DNA of 64,000 nucleotides from Flavobacterium sp. N502540 (lineage in GTDB: Bacteria > Bacteroidota > Bacteroidia > Flavobacteriales > Flavobacteriaceae): contig NZ_CP110012.1 of the NCBI RefSeq assembly GCF_025947365.1, forward strand, positions 5,084,001 through 5,148,000, in the 5' to 3' direction. Below are positions 20,156 to 28,494 of the stretch, one piece after another; within the stretch, counting starts at the first letter, position 1, and the number at the start of each line of letters is the position of its first letter. The notes under the pieces were generated by a model that was given only the letters and a program-made list of their open reading frames with translations, made no database searches and was not told the origin of the DNA. The position numbers were made by a program, and so were the translations under genes.

Positions 20156-20281
20156 CAACTGATATACAATTAATTAAAAATAGAATTCCCTATATTTATA
20201 AATCTAGACCATTAAAAATATATTACTCTATCCTCTTACTATACATTTGCGAACACTAAGAACAATTTAATGCTTTAAACA
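20156..20281 (+). promoter_or_regulatory. Dedicated promoter region of the precursor peptide gene
   Basis: The spacer holds a perfect TANNTTTG element (TACATTTG, 20242-20249) about 32 bases before the ATG; no clear TTG -33 box is seen. Upstream are AACAACTGATATACAA (starting at 20154, inside the end of the regulator gene) and TTTATAAATCTAGA (20195-20208). Both are near copies of blocks in the NRPS/lanB divergent region. They are candidate operators for the adjacent AraC-type regulator. Confidence 0.5.
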
Positions 20282-20428
20282 ATGAAAAAGAATCAAAAAA
20301 TTGAAGAAAAAAGACTTTCTTTAGAAAAATTCAAAATCGCAGAAATTAAAAACAAAAATGTTATATTCGGAGGAAAAGCTCCAGATGATGGAGATCCACC
20401 AGCAACTTCGCCAACTGTAAGAGGCTAA
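20282..20428 (+). CDS. RiPP (LanB-type) precursor peptide with a cysteine-free core
   Basis: 48 aa. The leader has the form KRLSLEKFKIAEIKN then VIFGG, matching the (S)L-x-K-(F/L)-K-I-A-x-L-x-N...GG leaders of Bacteroidota class I lanthipeptide precursors. After the double glycine the core is KAPDDGDPPATSPTVRG: 17 residues with Thr, Ser and Thr clustered in ATSPT, four prolines, three Asp and no Cys. Without Cys and without LanC, thioether rings cannot form by the usual route; a linear peptide with up to three dehydrated residues is the simplest prediction. It sits between the LanB/regulator operon and a secreted prolyl oligopeptidase and has its own -7 element. It has no hydrophobic or enzyme-like content. 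It could be too short for automated gene callers. Confidence 0.78.
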   Translation: MKKNQKIEEKRLSLEKFKIAEIKNKNVIFGGKAPDDGDPPATSPTVRG

Positions 20429-20443
20429 TAAGAGATAATTTTC

Positions 20444-20466
20444 TTAGTTTGCCTTTTAAAAACTAA
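20444..20466 (+). terminator. Weak hairpin between precursor and peptidase genes
   Basis: TTAGTTT and AAACTAA form a 7-bp stem with a 9-base loop in the 55-base gap. No U-tract follows, so it may act as an attenuator or RNA-stability hairpin that keeps precursor mRNA in excess over peptidase mRNA, rather than as a full terminator. Confidence 0.3.
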
Positions 20467-20483
20467 AGATAATGTTACATTAA

Positions 20484-22655
20484 ATGAAAAAGACAATATT
20501 AATCCAGGTAATCTTTATATTTAGTTTCTCGATTTCTGCCCTATCACAAGATTTAAATAATAATCATAACGGTAATACGCAATCGAATACTAAAAACATG
20601 GATGAGTATCAATATTTAGAAGATTTACAAAATGATTCTGTACAAAACTGGTTCAAAAATCATAACAATCACGCTAGGTATACATTGGATAATATTTCAG
20701 GCAGAAATGAATTTGTTGAAAAACTCATTGAATTTGAAAAAAGAAAAACTTTTAATGTAACATTACTAACTATTACAGAAAATAATTTTTCTTACTACTT
20801 AAAAAAAGCTGAAAGGGATCATTCCGACAAGCTTTACTTAAAAAAACCGGGCGAAGAGGAAATCTTACTTTTTGATGCGGCTACTTATAAAAAGGAGACT
20901 GGAAATACTTATACCATTTCTTACTTAAAACCATCTTGGGATGAAAGTAAAGTTGCACTTAGTTTTACTAAAAACGGAGAAGAAATCGCAGAAATTGCTT
21001 TTTTAGATGTAAAAAGCAAAACTTTACTCCCTATAATTATTTCTAATTGTTGGCCTTCGGAATTAGGCGGAATTAACTGGTTACCCGATAATAGCGGAAT
21101 TATCTATGTTAACATCCCGGTAATTAACACAAAGAACCCTGATTATCTTTTAGATACAGAATCTGTTATTTATAAAATAGGAGATAATCCATCTAAACAT
21201 GTTGCCATTTTCTCAAAAATAAACAACCCTGATTTAAAAATTTCGAGAGCTGATTTTCCGATAGTCAAAAAAATAAATTTAAAGGATAAGTATATCTTAG
21301 GCGCATTAACCGGAGCAGCTACCTACTTGGATTATTTCTATGCTGACATTAATGATTTAAAAAACCAGAAAATAAACTGGAAAATACTCTATAAAAAAAG
21401 TGATGGTTTATTAGATCCCATAATAATCAATGACGATTTATATTGTTTTTCTTCAAATCAGGCTTCAAATTTTAAAATTATCAGAACTAAAATATCTAAT
21501 CTTAATTTTAAAAACCCTGAAGTACTTGTACCGGAAAATTTAAAAGAAACTTTAGATGACTTTGTGGTAAACAGCGATGGTCTTTTTTATACCACTAAAA
21601 AAAATGGCGTTGAAGCTAAATTGTTTTTTTTAAAAGATAAAAAAACAAAACAGATCACTTTGCCTGTAAAAGCAGGTGATATATCGCTTTCTTCAAATAA
21701 TAAGTATAACAATGATTTTTCCTTGACTACAAGTGGCTGGTTAAGTCCTAAAAGAAGGTTTTCTTATAAGATTGAAACAAATGAGTTTATTGAAGACCAC
21801 ACAAATCCCATTGTTTTATACCCAGAATTTAACGATTTTAACGTTGAAGAGATTGAAATTACTTCACATGACGGTACTTTAGTTCCTGTTAGTATCATCT
21901 ATAATAAAAAGTTAAAACATGATAAAAAAAACTATATCATGATGGATGGATACGGCTCTTATGGTATTTCTAAAAGCCCAAGATTTCAGCCCACTATTTT
22001 AACTTGGGTGATGAATGGTGGTACATATGTAATACCGCACGTAAGAGGTGGAGGAGAAAAAGGAGCTCAATGGCATGAAAGCGGATTTAAGAAAAATAAA
22101 TCAAATACATGGAAAGACTTTATTGCAACCGCTGAGTATTTAATCAAAGAGAATATAACTACAAAAGATAAAATAGCTTCACTAAGTGGCAGTGCTGGTG
22201 CAATACTTGTAGGCAGAGCAATGACTGAACGCCCTGACCTATTTAAAGTAATGATTTGTTATGATGGCTATCTTAATCCTTTAAGAATTGACAAAGCTCC
22301 AAATGGCCCTAATAACATGAAAGAATTGGGAGACCCGTCTATTGAGGAAGAGCTTGGCCTTCTGGCTCAAATAGATTCTTTTAATCATTTACAAAAAGGT
22401 GTAAATTATCCTGCCTGTCTTATTTCTGTGGGTATGAATGATGCCAGAGTTGCCCCTTGGATGTCTGCAAAATTTGTAGCAAAACTTCAAGCTACAACAT
22501 CTTCTAAAAATGAACTGCTTTTTGTAGTTAATTATGACGCCGGTCACGGAATAAATAGTTCAAATTTACAGCTGTACAATGATTATGCAGACGAGTTTGC
22601 TTTTGCATTCTGGCAAATGGGACATCCAAAATTTAAACTTTTACAAAAAAAATAA
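20484..22655 (+). CDS. Secreted prolyl oligopeptidase family (S9) serine peptidase
   Basis: 723 aa with a signal peptide (MKKTILIQVIFIFSFSISALSQ), so probably periplasmic. The N-terminal two-thirds fit the S9 propeller. The C-terminal alpha/beta-hydrolase part has SLSGSAGAI with Ser570 as nucleophile, GMNDARVAPW with Asp653, and DAGHGIN with His688, spaced as in prolyl oligopeptidase; ERPDLFKVMICYDG after the serine is also typical. S9A enzymes cut short peptides after proline. It lies 55 bases after a precursor whose core holds GDPPATSPT, and prolyl oligopeptidases are known leader proteases for some class III lanthipeptides. A maturation role is therefore plausible, though a general peptide-degrading or immunity role cannot be ruled out. 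The terminator overlaps its stop codon. Confidence 0.88.
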   Translation: MKKTILIQVIFIFSFSISALSQDLNNNHNGNTQSNTKNMDEYQYLEDLQNDSVQNWFKNHNNHARYTLDNISGRNEFVEKLIEFEKRKTFNVTLLTITENNFSYYLKKAERDHSDKLYLKKPGEEEILLFDAATYKKETGNTYTISYLKPSWDESKVALSFTKNGEEIAEIAFLDVKSKTLLPIIISNCWPSELGGINWLPDNSGIIYVNIPVINTKNPDYLLDTESVIYKIGDNPSKHVAIFSKINNPDLKISRADFPIVKKINLKDKYILGALTGAATYLDYFYADINDLKNQKINWKILYKKSDGLLDPIIINDDLYCFSSNQASNFKIIRTKISNLNFKNPEVLVPENLKETLDDFVVNSDGLFYTTKKNGVEAKLFFLKDKKTKQITLPVKAGDISLSSNNKYNNDFSLTTSGWLSPKRRFSYKIETNEFIEDHTNPIVLYPEFNDFNVEEIEITSHDGTLVPVSIIYNKKLKHDKKNYIMMDGYGSYGISKSPRFQPTILTWVMNGGTYVIPHVRGGGEKGAQWHESGFKKNKSNTWKDFIATAEYLIKENITTKDKIASLSGSAGAILVGRAMTERPDLFKVMICYDGYLNPLRIDKAPNGPNNMKELGDPSIEEELGLLAQIDSFNHLQKGVNYPACLISVGMNDARVAPWMSAKFVAKLQATTSSKNELLFVVNYDAGHGINSSNLQLYNDYADEFAFAFWQMGHPKFKLLQKK

Positions 22656-22681
22656 GCAAGATTTGATTGCTTATTCTTTTG
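22651..22681 (+). terminator. Rho-independent terminator of the lanB-type locus
   Basis: AATAAGCAA (22651-22659) pairs perfectly with TTGCTTATT (22667-22675) across a 7-base loop, followed by CTTTTG. The peptidase stop codon lies inside the left arm. Confidence 0.7.
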
Positions 22682-23083
22682 AATGTATATTTTCTTCTTA
22701 AAACAAAAACTTAAGTCATTGTTATACAAGTTACTAAGTTCTTTTTTTTGATGACAATCAGAACATAACACTTGATTGAACCAAGGACATTCTTCAATTA
22801 AAAAGCATTATTTTTTCTGCAAATTATAGGATTCATTTTAAACAAATTACTACCATAAGGTTATCCCTTTGCGGTAGTAATTATACATTTTTTATCTCTA
22901 TCTTTTGAAATTTCAGGACAAGGTGTACTACTCCCTTCTAACAGATCTTTAAAAACTCTACTTGTTTGGTGTAAAGTTTAGTAGACTTCACCTCCATCTT
23001 GTCAGGTTGAAGCGGAGTATGATGTAATAATGCTTCATGACACTTACTTTCCTCATTAATAAACCTAAACTTAATAATGAAAT
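22682..23083. other. Intergenic region with a hairpin (22845-22882), no gene
   Basis: About 400 bases between convergent operons. A perfect 10-bp hairpin (AATTACTACC 22845-22854 with GGTAGTAATT 22873-22882, 18-base loop) is followed on the plus strand by ATACATTTTTTATC and on the minus strand by TTTG-rich sequence. It may terminate the minus-strand terC operon. The remainder has no convincing ORF; a short cysteine-containing minus-strand frame here is judged to be a shadow. Confidence 0.5.
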
Positions 23084-23881
23084 TTACCTAACTACAGATT
23101 TGGTCTTCTTCGGAAAATCAAAAAAGCTACTGGTAAGTATTGGCACAAAAAATATGGCAACGGTAAGGGCCGAGATCCCAATATCTGCAGCATGGCTTCC
23201 TAAGAATTTACTGAATGCTGTTTCTGGATAAAAATGTTCATATAAAGACAACGCCAGCTTGATCCCTAAAATGGCAATAACTACAAAAGCAGCGGTTTCC
23301 AAAAACTTATATTTTTCTAAAAGATTCACAAACCTCTGTGCTATAAAACGCATTGCCAGTATACCTATAAATACTCCAATACATACCAATATGATATTTG
23401 GCGTAAAGGCAACCGCTGCAAATACATTATCTATTGAAAAGGCCATATCCATAAGCTCTACAAGGCAAACTGTAGCCCAAAAATGCCCCATCGTATTCAC
23501 CGTGAGGCGATACAACCAATTCCCCTCCTTATTTACTTTTTCTTCTTCACTGCCTTCTTTTTGCTTGTCTTTGTACCATGAATATACGAGATAGAGCAAA
23601 TAAAGTCCGCCAATAGGTTTAAGCCACCAAATAGCAATAAGCGCCGAAGCAAATACCATTGCAATACCTCTAAAAATATAGGCGCCCCAAATACCGTATT
23701 TAAGTGCACGTTCACGCTGGTTTTCCGGTAAATCCATTACCATCGTAGCCAGTACGGCTGCATTATCTACAGAGAGTAGACTCTCAATCAGAATAAGGTT
23801 TCCAATAATTGCCAGTGATGTACCCGGATGCGCAATAATATCTTGCCAAAGGCTATTAAAAGTAGTAATCAAATCAGTCAT
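23084..23881 (-). CDS. terC: TerC family integral membrane protein
   Basis: 265 aa and strongly hydrophobic, with about seven membrane segments. The family signatures are LIESLLSVDNAAVLA (residues ~31-45, Asp39 and Asn40) and, in the second half, ELMDMAFSIDNVFAAVA. TerC/Alx proteins are linked to manganese export and tellurite resistance; the acidic pairs in the membrane are thought to bind metal. It is the last gene of a four-gene minus-strand run, 38 bases after the dicarboxylate symporter gene. Whether it serves metal-citrate handling here is a guess from the neighbours. Confidence 0.88.
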   Translation of the reverse strand: MTDLITTFNSLWQDIIAHPGTSLAIIGNLILIESLLSVDNAAVLATMVMDLPENQRERALKYGIWGAYIFRGIAMVFASALIAIWWLKPIGGLYLLYLVYSWYKDKQKEGSEEEKVNKEGNWLYRLTVNTMGHFWATVCLVELMDMAFSIDNVFAAVAFTPNIILVCIGVFIGILAMRFIAQRFVNLLEKYKFLETAAFVVIAILGIKLALSLYEHFYPETAFSKFLGSHAADIGISALTVAIFFVPILTSSFFDFPKKTKSVVR

Positions 23882-23919
23882 ATTGTATTATTTTAAAGTA
23901 TGGTGCCTCAATGGCTTAT

Positions 23920-25164
23920 TTATTTTGTTATGGAAAGGTCTATTTCAGGATTTGGTTCAAACTCATTTTCATATTTCGAAATGAGTATAACGGCTACCCC
24001 ATTGCCTATAAAATTAGTTATAGTACGGGCTTCGTTCATAAACTTATCAATACTGAAAAGCAACGCCAAGCCTTCTAAAGGAAATTTATTAAGTGTTGTA
24101 AAAGTTATGGTTAGCGCTACAAAACCAGATCCTGGTATTCCCGATGCTACTTTTGATGTCACCATGATAACCAACCCTATAGTGATGATATCGCGAAACG
24201 TAAGCGGAATGTTAAACAACTGAGCAACAAACAACGTACATATAGGTAAAAATACAGATGCCCCTGCAAGGTTAAAAGAATAACCCAGTGGTATTGAAAG
24301 ACCTACAACAGCTTTACTACACCCTGCCTGTTCCAGCTTTGCCACAATCAAAGGAAACACTGTTCTGGATGATGATGTACTAAAAACAATAAGCAGTTCT
24401 TCTTTAATATAGTTCAGAAACTTCCAAAGGCTGATGTTGTAATAACGCAGCAAAAGCCCCAATACTATAAATACAAAAGATGCCATTGTAATGTAAGTAG
24501 TCGCCAGCAGTTTTCCCAAAGGCAAAAGACTATGTATACCAAATCGCGATACTGCATAAGCCATTCCACCAAAAGCCGCAACTGGAATAAGCAAAAACAG
24601 GTACAGGAGTATGCGATACAAAAAGGTCATAATTTTTTGCAAGATCCCTACATACTTTGCTCTGCCCGGCGAAAGGCTAAGCAAAACACCTGTTATAACG
24701 GCCAACAGCAGCAATACCAGGGGACGGTTAAGCACTATAAAATTAAACCAGCCGTTATCAAGTGATTCGGTAGCTGTAAAATGTTTGGGCAGAGTTACGT
24801 CTATGAGTCTTTTTTCGATCTTGCCGGGCTCTATAAACAACGCTGCCATTATCCCCATGATCATGGCAATAGTCGTTATGATTTCAAAATAAACGAACGC
24901 CTTAAGCCCCACACGACCCACTTTTTTAAGATTACCAATACTGCTTACACCTATAATGATCGTTAAAAATATTATGGGCTGTATAAGCGGTTCAATAAGA
25001 TATAAAAATCCACTGCCTAAAAAATCCAATTGAATACCCTTTTCAGGATAATAGTGACCTACAGCAATTCCCAACAGCAATGCTATAGTAACATAAGCTG
25101 CTAGATTTTTCAAATACTTTTGTGGTATTCCGTTGCTTTCCGGATATTGTGGTGTGGTATTCAT
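23920..25164 (-). CDS. DctA-like dicarboxylate/amino acid:cation symporter (DAACS family)
   Basis: 414 aa, about the family length. Characteristic segments are the serine-rich loop FSTSSSRTVFP, GYSFNLAGASVFLP (family GYSFNxxG), SKVASGIPGSGFVAL and DKFMNEARTITNFIGN. Transport of C4-dicarboxylates or acidic amino acids with protons or sodium is the known role of the family. The usual Asp after GYSFNL is Ala here (NLAGA), so substrate or ion preference may differ from E. coli DctA. It lies between citrate-family and TerC genes in one minus-strand run. Confidence 0.88.
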   Translation of the reverse strand: MNTTPQYPESNGIPQKYLKNLAAYVTIALLLGIAVGHYYPEKGIQLDFLGSGFLYLIEPLIQPIIFLTIIIGVSSIGNLKKVGRVGLKAFVYFEIITTIAMIMGIMAALFIEPGKIEKRLIDVTLPKHFTATESLDNGWFNFIVLNRPLVLLLLAVITGVLLSLSPGRAKYVGILQKIMTFLYRILLYLFLLIPVAAFGGMAYAVSRFGIHSLLPLGKLLATTYITMASFVFIVLGLLLRYYNISLWKFLNYIKEELLIVFSTSSSRTVFPLIVAKLEQAGCSKAVVGLSIPLGYSFNLAGASVFLPICTLFVAQLFNIPLTFRDIITIGLVIMVTSKVASGIPGSGFVALTITFTTLNKFPLEGLALLFSIDKFMNEARTITNFIGNGVAVILISKYENEFEPNPEIDLSITK

Positions 25165-25206
25165 CTTTTTAAACCTTACTCATTAAGTTGCTCTACAAAG
25201 GTAGTT

Positions 25207-26499
25207 TTAAAAAGTTATTAACCCGATAAGCAATGCTGCAATGAGCATGGCAAGTGATGAACCCAAAGCCCATTTTATAGTAAATTTTACGTGATCAGAA
25301 AACTCAACTCCCGCTAATCCTACTAAAAGATAAGTAGAAGGTACCAACGGGCTTAACAAATGAACTCCCTGACCTATAAGTGATGCCACTCCTATTTCTA
25401 ATTTTGTAGCCCCCAAATGTAATCCTGTTTCGGTAATCAGTGGGAGTATCCCAAAATAGTAAGCATCGTTACTCAAAAAGAAGGTCAACGGCGCACTGCT
25501 TACTGCTGTTAGCACCGGAAAAGCGTTCCCCCAGGTATCAGGTACCACTGATATCATAGAAGCTGCCATAGCATCCATCATTCCCGTACCGGAAAGTATG
25601 CCGGTAAAAATACCTGCTGCAAATATCATCGATGCTACAGAAAGAGCATTGCCTGCATGTAATTTTAGTACTTTTTGCTGTTCATCGACTTTCGGATAAT
25701 TGATGATCAGTGCAATACAAAATCCAATCATAAAAGAAACGGCCAGCGGCAATACATCAAACATCATTGAAGCCAACAGCAGTATGGTAAGCAGCAGATT
25801 AAACCATATCAGACCAGGTCTTTTGAGCTCGCGCTGCGTTACAACTTCTTCCTCATTTATAAGATGCTTGTTCGTTTCGCCTTCACGGGCAATCCTCTTT
25901 TTTTCGCGGAGACCAAGCCAGAATGCTGCAAATATTACCCATAGTACACCACCTGCCATCACCGGTATCATAGGCATAAACAGTTCTGATGCATCCATTT
26001 TAAGGGTGGTCATGGCACGTGCTGTAGGCCCGCCCCAAGGCAGTATGTTCATTACCCCGCCACCAAGCATTATAATACACGAGAGTACAAGCGGGTTCAT
26101 CCCCAGTTTTTTATATAAGGGCAACATTGCTGCTACAACGATCATATAGGTAGTCGCACCATCACCATCAAGCGAAACCAGCACCGTTAAAAAAGCGGTA
26201 CCTAAAGCTATTTTAACCGGGTCGCCTTTTACAAACTTTAATATCAGGTTTACCAACGGATCAAATAATCCTGCATCAATCATTATACTAAAAAACAGTA
26301 TACCAAAAATAAGCATGATGCCGGTGGGAGCAATATTTTTTACACCTTCCATGATTATAGAACCGAGATCGGCTGTAAAACCTCCAAAAATAGCAAAAAG
26401 TATAGGGATAAGTATGAGCGCTGTTAACGGAAACAAGCGTTTGGTCATGATCAGGTACATAAATACAATGATCATTGAGAATCCTAAAATTGTAAGCAT
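25207..26499 (-). CDS. CitMHS-type citrate:metal/proton symporter
   Basis: 430 aa with many hydrophobic segments. It begins MLTILGFSMIIVFMYLIMTK and shows features of the CitMHS family: SLDGDGATTYMIVVAAMLPL near residues 110-130, MNILPWGGPTARAM, and LVPSTYLLVGLAGVEFSDHVKF near the end. Family members import citrate complexed with divalent cations in exchange for protons. The gene is 17 bases after the DUF2490 gene and 42 before the symporter gene, so all are probably one transcript. The divergent LytS/LytTR pair is a likely regulator, by analogy with citrate/C4-acid sensor systems. Confidence 0.88.
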   Translation of the reverse strand: MLTILGFSMIIVFMYLIMTKRLFPLTALILIPILFAIFGGFTADLGSIIMEGVKNIAPTGIMLIFGILFFSIMIDAGLFDPLVNLILKFVKGDPVKIALGTAFLTVLVSLDGDGATTYMIVVAAMLPLYKKLGMNPLVLSCIIMLGGGVMNILPWGGPTARAMTTLKMDASELFMPMIPVMAGGVLWVIFAAFWLGLREKKRIAREGETNKHLINEEEVVTQRELKRPGLIWFNLLLTILLLASMMFDVLPLAVSFMIGFCIALIINYPKVDEQQKVLKLHAGNALSVASMIFAAGIFTGILSGTGMMDAMAASMISVVPDTWGNAFPVLTAVSSAPLTFFLSNDAYYFGILPLITETGLHLGATKLEIGVASLIGQGVHLLSPLVPSTYLLVGLAGVEFSDHVKFTIKWALGSSLAMLIAALLIGLITF

Positions 26500-26516
26500 G
26501 ACGGTATATTTTAAGT

Positions 26517-27209
26517 TTAATTATTTTCTGTTTTAGACGACCAGTCAAATGAGTTTCTATAGCCCGCCAACACATAATTACTGGTATCGTCCGGACTTAC
26601 CTGATTGACAAATGAAAGTTCTATGGCTGATTGTTTACCCACATTAATCCCTAATCCGGCAGTAATCCTGTTACTGTCAAATTGTTCCTTCTTTACTACA
26701 TTCATCCTGATTTCATTTTTCAGAATACCATATAATAAATTCTTCCCTTCTTCTTTACCCAATGGAATTTTTAACGATAGTAGATATCTCAATCTCACCA
26801 CAAAATCATCCGGATTGGTTAAGAAACGTTCTTCGACACGATACCGATGCAATAAGGTAGTACGGCCAATTTTATTTTTGATCGTTAACTGCTGAAACGG
26901 CCTGTTTTCATAACGCAGCTTTTTATCGGTATCGCTGGTATAGGGCTGAAGTACCAAAAACATATAACCCACAGCCGGATAAAGATCATGATCTAACTTT
27001 CTTTCCAGATAGGTCGAAACTAAAAAAAGACGTGAATCCATTACTAAATCGTACGCCCGATATTGAGAAAGGGCTGTAAAGCTGTACTTTTCGCTTAATT
27101 TTGCGGACATTGTATATTGCAGCCACATGTTAAAATTATCTTGTTGCGCTACTGCTTTCGTAGAAAAAATCATTAAAAAAAACAGGATTGATATATATTT
27201 TCTATACAT
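26517..27209 (-). CDS. DUF2490-family outer-membrane-type protein
   Basis: 230 aa with signal peptide MYRKYISILFFLMIFSTKAVAQ. The mature part alternates short aromatic beta-strands (NMWLQYTMSAKLSEKYSFT, then HRYRVEERF, then ELSFVNQVSPDD), which fits the DUF2490 family of small predicted outer-membrane beta-barrels. The biochemical role of the family is not known to me. It is the first gene after the promoter region and precedes two acid transporters, so an outer-membrane function linked to citrate or dicarboxylate use is possible but unproven. Confidence 0.75.
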   Translation of the reverse strand: MYRKYISILFFLMIFSTKAVAQQDNFNMWLQYTMSAKLSEKYSFTALSQYRAYDLVMDSRLFLVSTYLERKLDHDLYPAVGYMFLVLQPYTSDTDKKLRYENRPFQQLTIKNKIGRTTLLHRYRVEERFLTNPDDFVVRLRYLLSLKIPLGKEEGKNLLYGILKNEIRMNVVKKEQFDSNRITAGLGINVGKQSAIELSFVNQVSPDDTSNYVLAGYRNSFDWSSKTENN

Positions 27210-27393
27210 TTTGATAAATCGTTAATTTATTTGTCTGAGGTAAAAGTATACGATTGATTTTTTCAAAAAAGTAATTTTCAACGAACGACTCATTTAATAA
27301 ACAAACAACGCAAAGTGCCTGTTTTAAAATAATGATATTTGTATTTTTAATGATATAATTTTAAAGGGTGAATAATTTTTAACACAAAAAAGT

Positions 27394-28494
27394 ATGGTTT
27401 TACTAATAAACATCATTATCCTCCTTGCGGCTTTCAGATTACTGTTTGAACAAAAGATTATAGGCAGTCTCATGAAGAAACAATGGACAAACCTTATCCG
27501 GTTTCAACACATCCTGTTTTTTGTGATATACACCTCTTTTCTGGTAATTTCGACACTTTATTTTACCGAAATGCCTTTTGCGTTGTACAAAATACTCTTC
27601 ACTATGGCTGTCAATACGGTATTATATTTTGTTTGTTATTCCTATTTAGTTCCCGCCTATTACCAAACCAATAAATATCCCGAATACCTATTATATGCAC
27701 TGATATTATTTATATCTACAACGTTGCTAAGACTGCTTGTTGAACCTGAATTTTCTCAGGAGAGCGATGCAGTACAAGACCACACATTGTTTTTGATCAG
27801 TGTGTACAGTTCGCAGAGTATCGTGATTTTAGTTGCTTCTTTTTTAGGAATATCAAGGCATAAATTCTTAATCGAATATGACTATCTCGACCTTGAGGTA
27901 AAAAAAAATGAGACCGACCTCAACCTCATGAAGTCAAAAATAAACCCTCACTTTTTACTCAATACCCTTAATAACATTTACGCAGGCAGTTACAGTCAGC
28001 ATGGTAATACTACCGAAGCAATACTACAATTGAGCCAGCTGCTGCAATATGTCATATACGAAACCGATAAAAAAACTATTGCGATACACAAAGAGTTCGA
28101 AATGATGAAGGCACTCGCAGGTTTGTACCAGCTTAAGTACAATAATACCCTGAACATCCTATTTGAACTAAATGATAGTGAAGTACAGGAACAGGTAGAG
28201 ATTCCCCCTTCTATCTATTTTACACTTTTTGAAAATGCACTTAAACATTCCGGTATTGGAGCGGATAGAGAAGCTCATATTAAGGTGAACTTTGATAAGG
28301 TTGATGATACCTTCGTATTCAGGATAGAAAATTCTGTAGCGGACAAGATTCACTTTAATAACCATAACGGATATAACGGAATGGGGCTCGTTGCACTAAA
28401 AAAAATCCTTACCATGAAATATGCAGAAAATTATCAATTGTTTGACGAATTATTAAATAAGACGTACTTTTCTACTCTCAAAATTAAATTATGA
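27394..28494 (+). CDS. LytS-type sensor histidine kinase
   Basis: 366 aa. Several transmembrane helices in the first ~150 residues are followed by KINPHFLLNTLNNIYAG (the His_kinase domain motif, with the phospho-acceptor His in NPHFL) and a degenerate ATPase domain (PPSIYFTLFENALKHSG, GYNGMGLVALKKIL). This is the LytS/YehU architecture that pairs with LytTR regulators; the next gene overlaps by 4 bases (ATGA) and encodes one. The annotated ATG (27394) adds 26 hydrophobic residues; an internal ATG at 27472 (MKKQWTNLIRFQ) is equally plausible. It is divergent from the citrate/dicarboxylate transporter run, its most likely target. Confidence 0.85.
   Translation: MVLLINIIILLAAFRLLFEQKIIGSLMKKQWTNLIRFQHILFFVIYTSFLVISTLYFTEMPFALYKILFTMAVNTVLYFVCYSYLVPAYYQTNKYPEYLLYALILFISTTLLRLLVEPEFSQESDAVQDHTLFLISVYSSQSIVILVASFLGISRHKFLIEYDYLDLEVKKNETDLNLMKSKINPHFLLNTLNNIYAGSYSQHGNTTEAILQLSQLLQYVIYETDKKTIAIHKEFEMMKALAGLYQLKYNNTLNILFELNDSEVQEQVEIPPSIYFTLFENALKHSGIGADREAHIKVNFDKVDDTFVFRIENSVADKIHFNNHNGYNGMGLVALKKILTMKYAENYQLFDELLNKTYFSTLKIKL

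Noticed and set aside
22583..22771. 62-codon minus-strand frame with CxxC-like pairs
   Set aside because: It overlaps the end of the peptidase and its terminator hairpin and has no plausible promoter or continuation.
25700..26149. 149-codon plus-strand open frame inside the CitMHS gene
   Set aside because: Antisense shadow of a clear transporter; serine- and isoleucine-rich translation typical of reversed membrane-protein codons.
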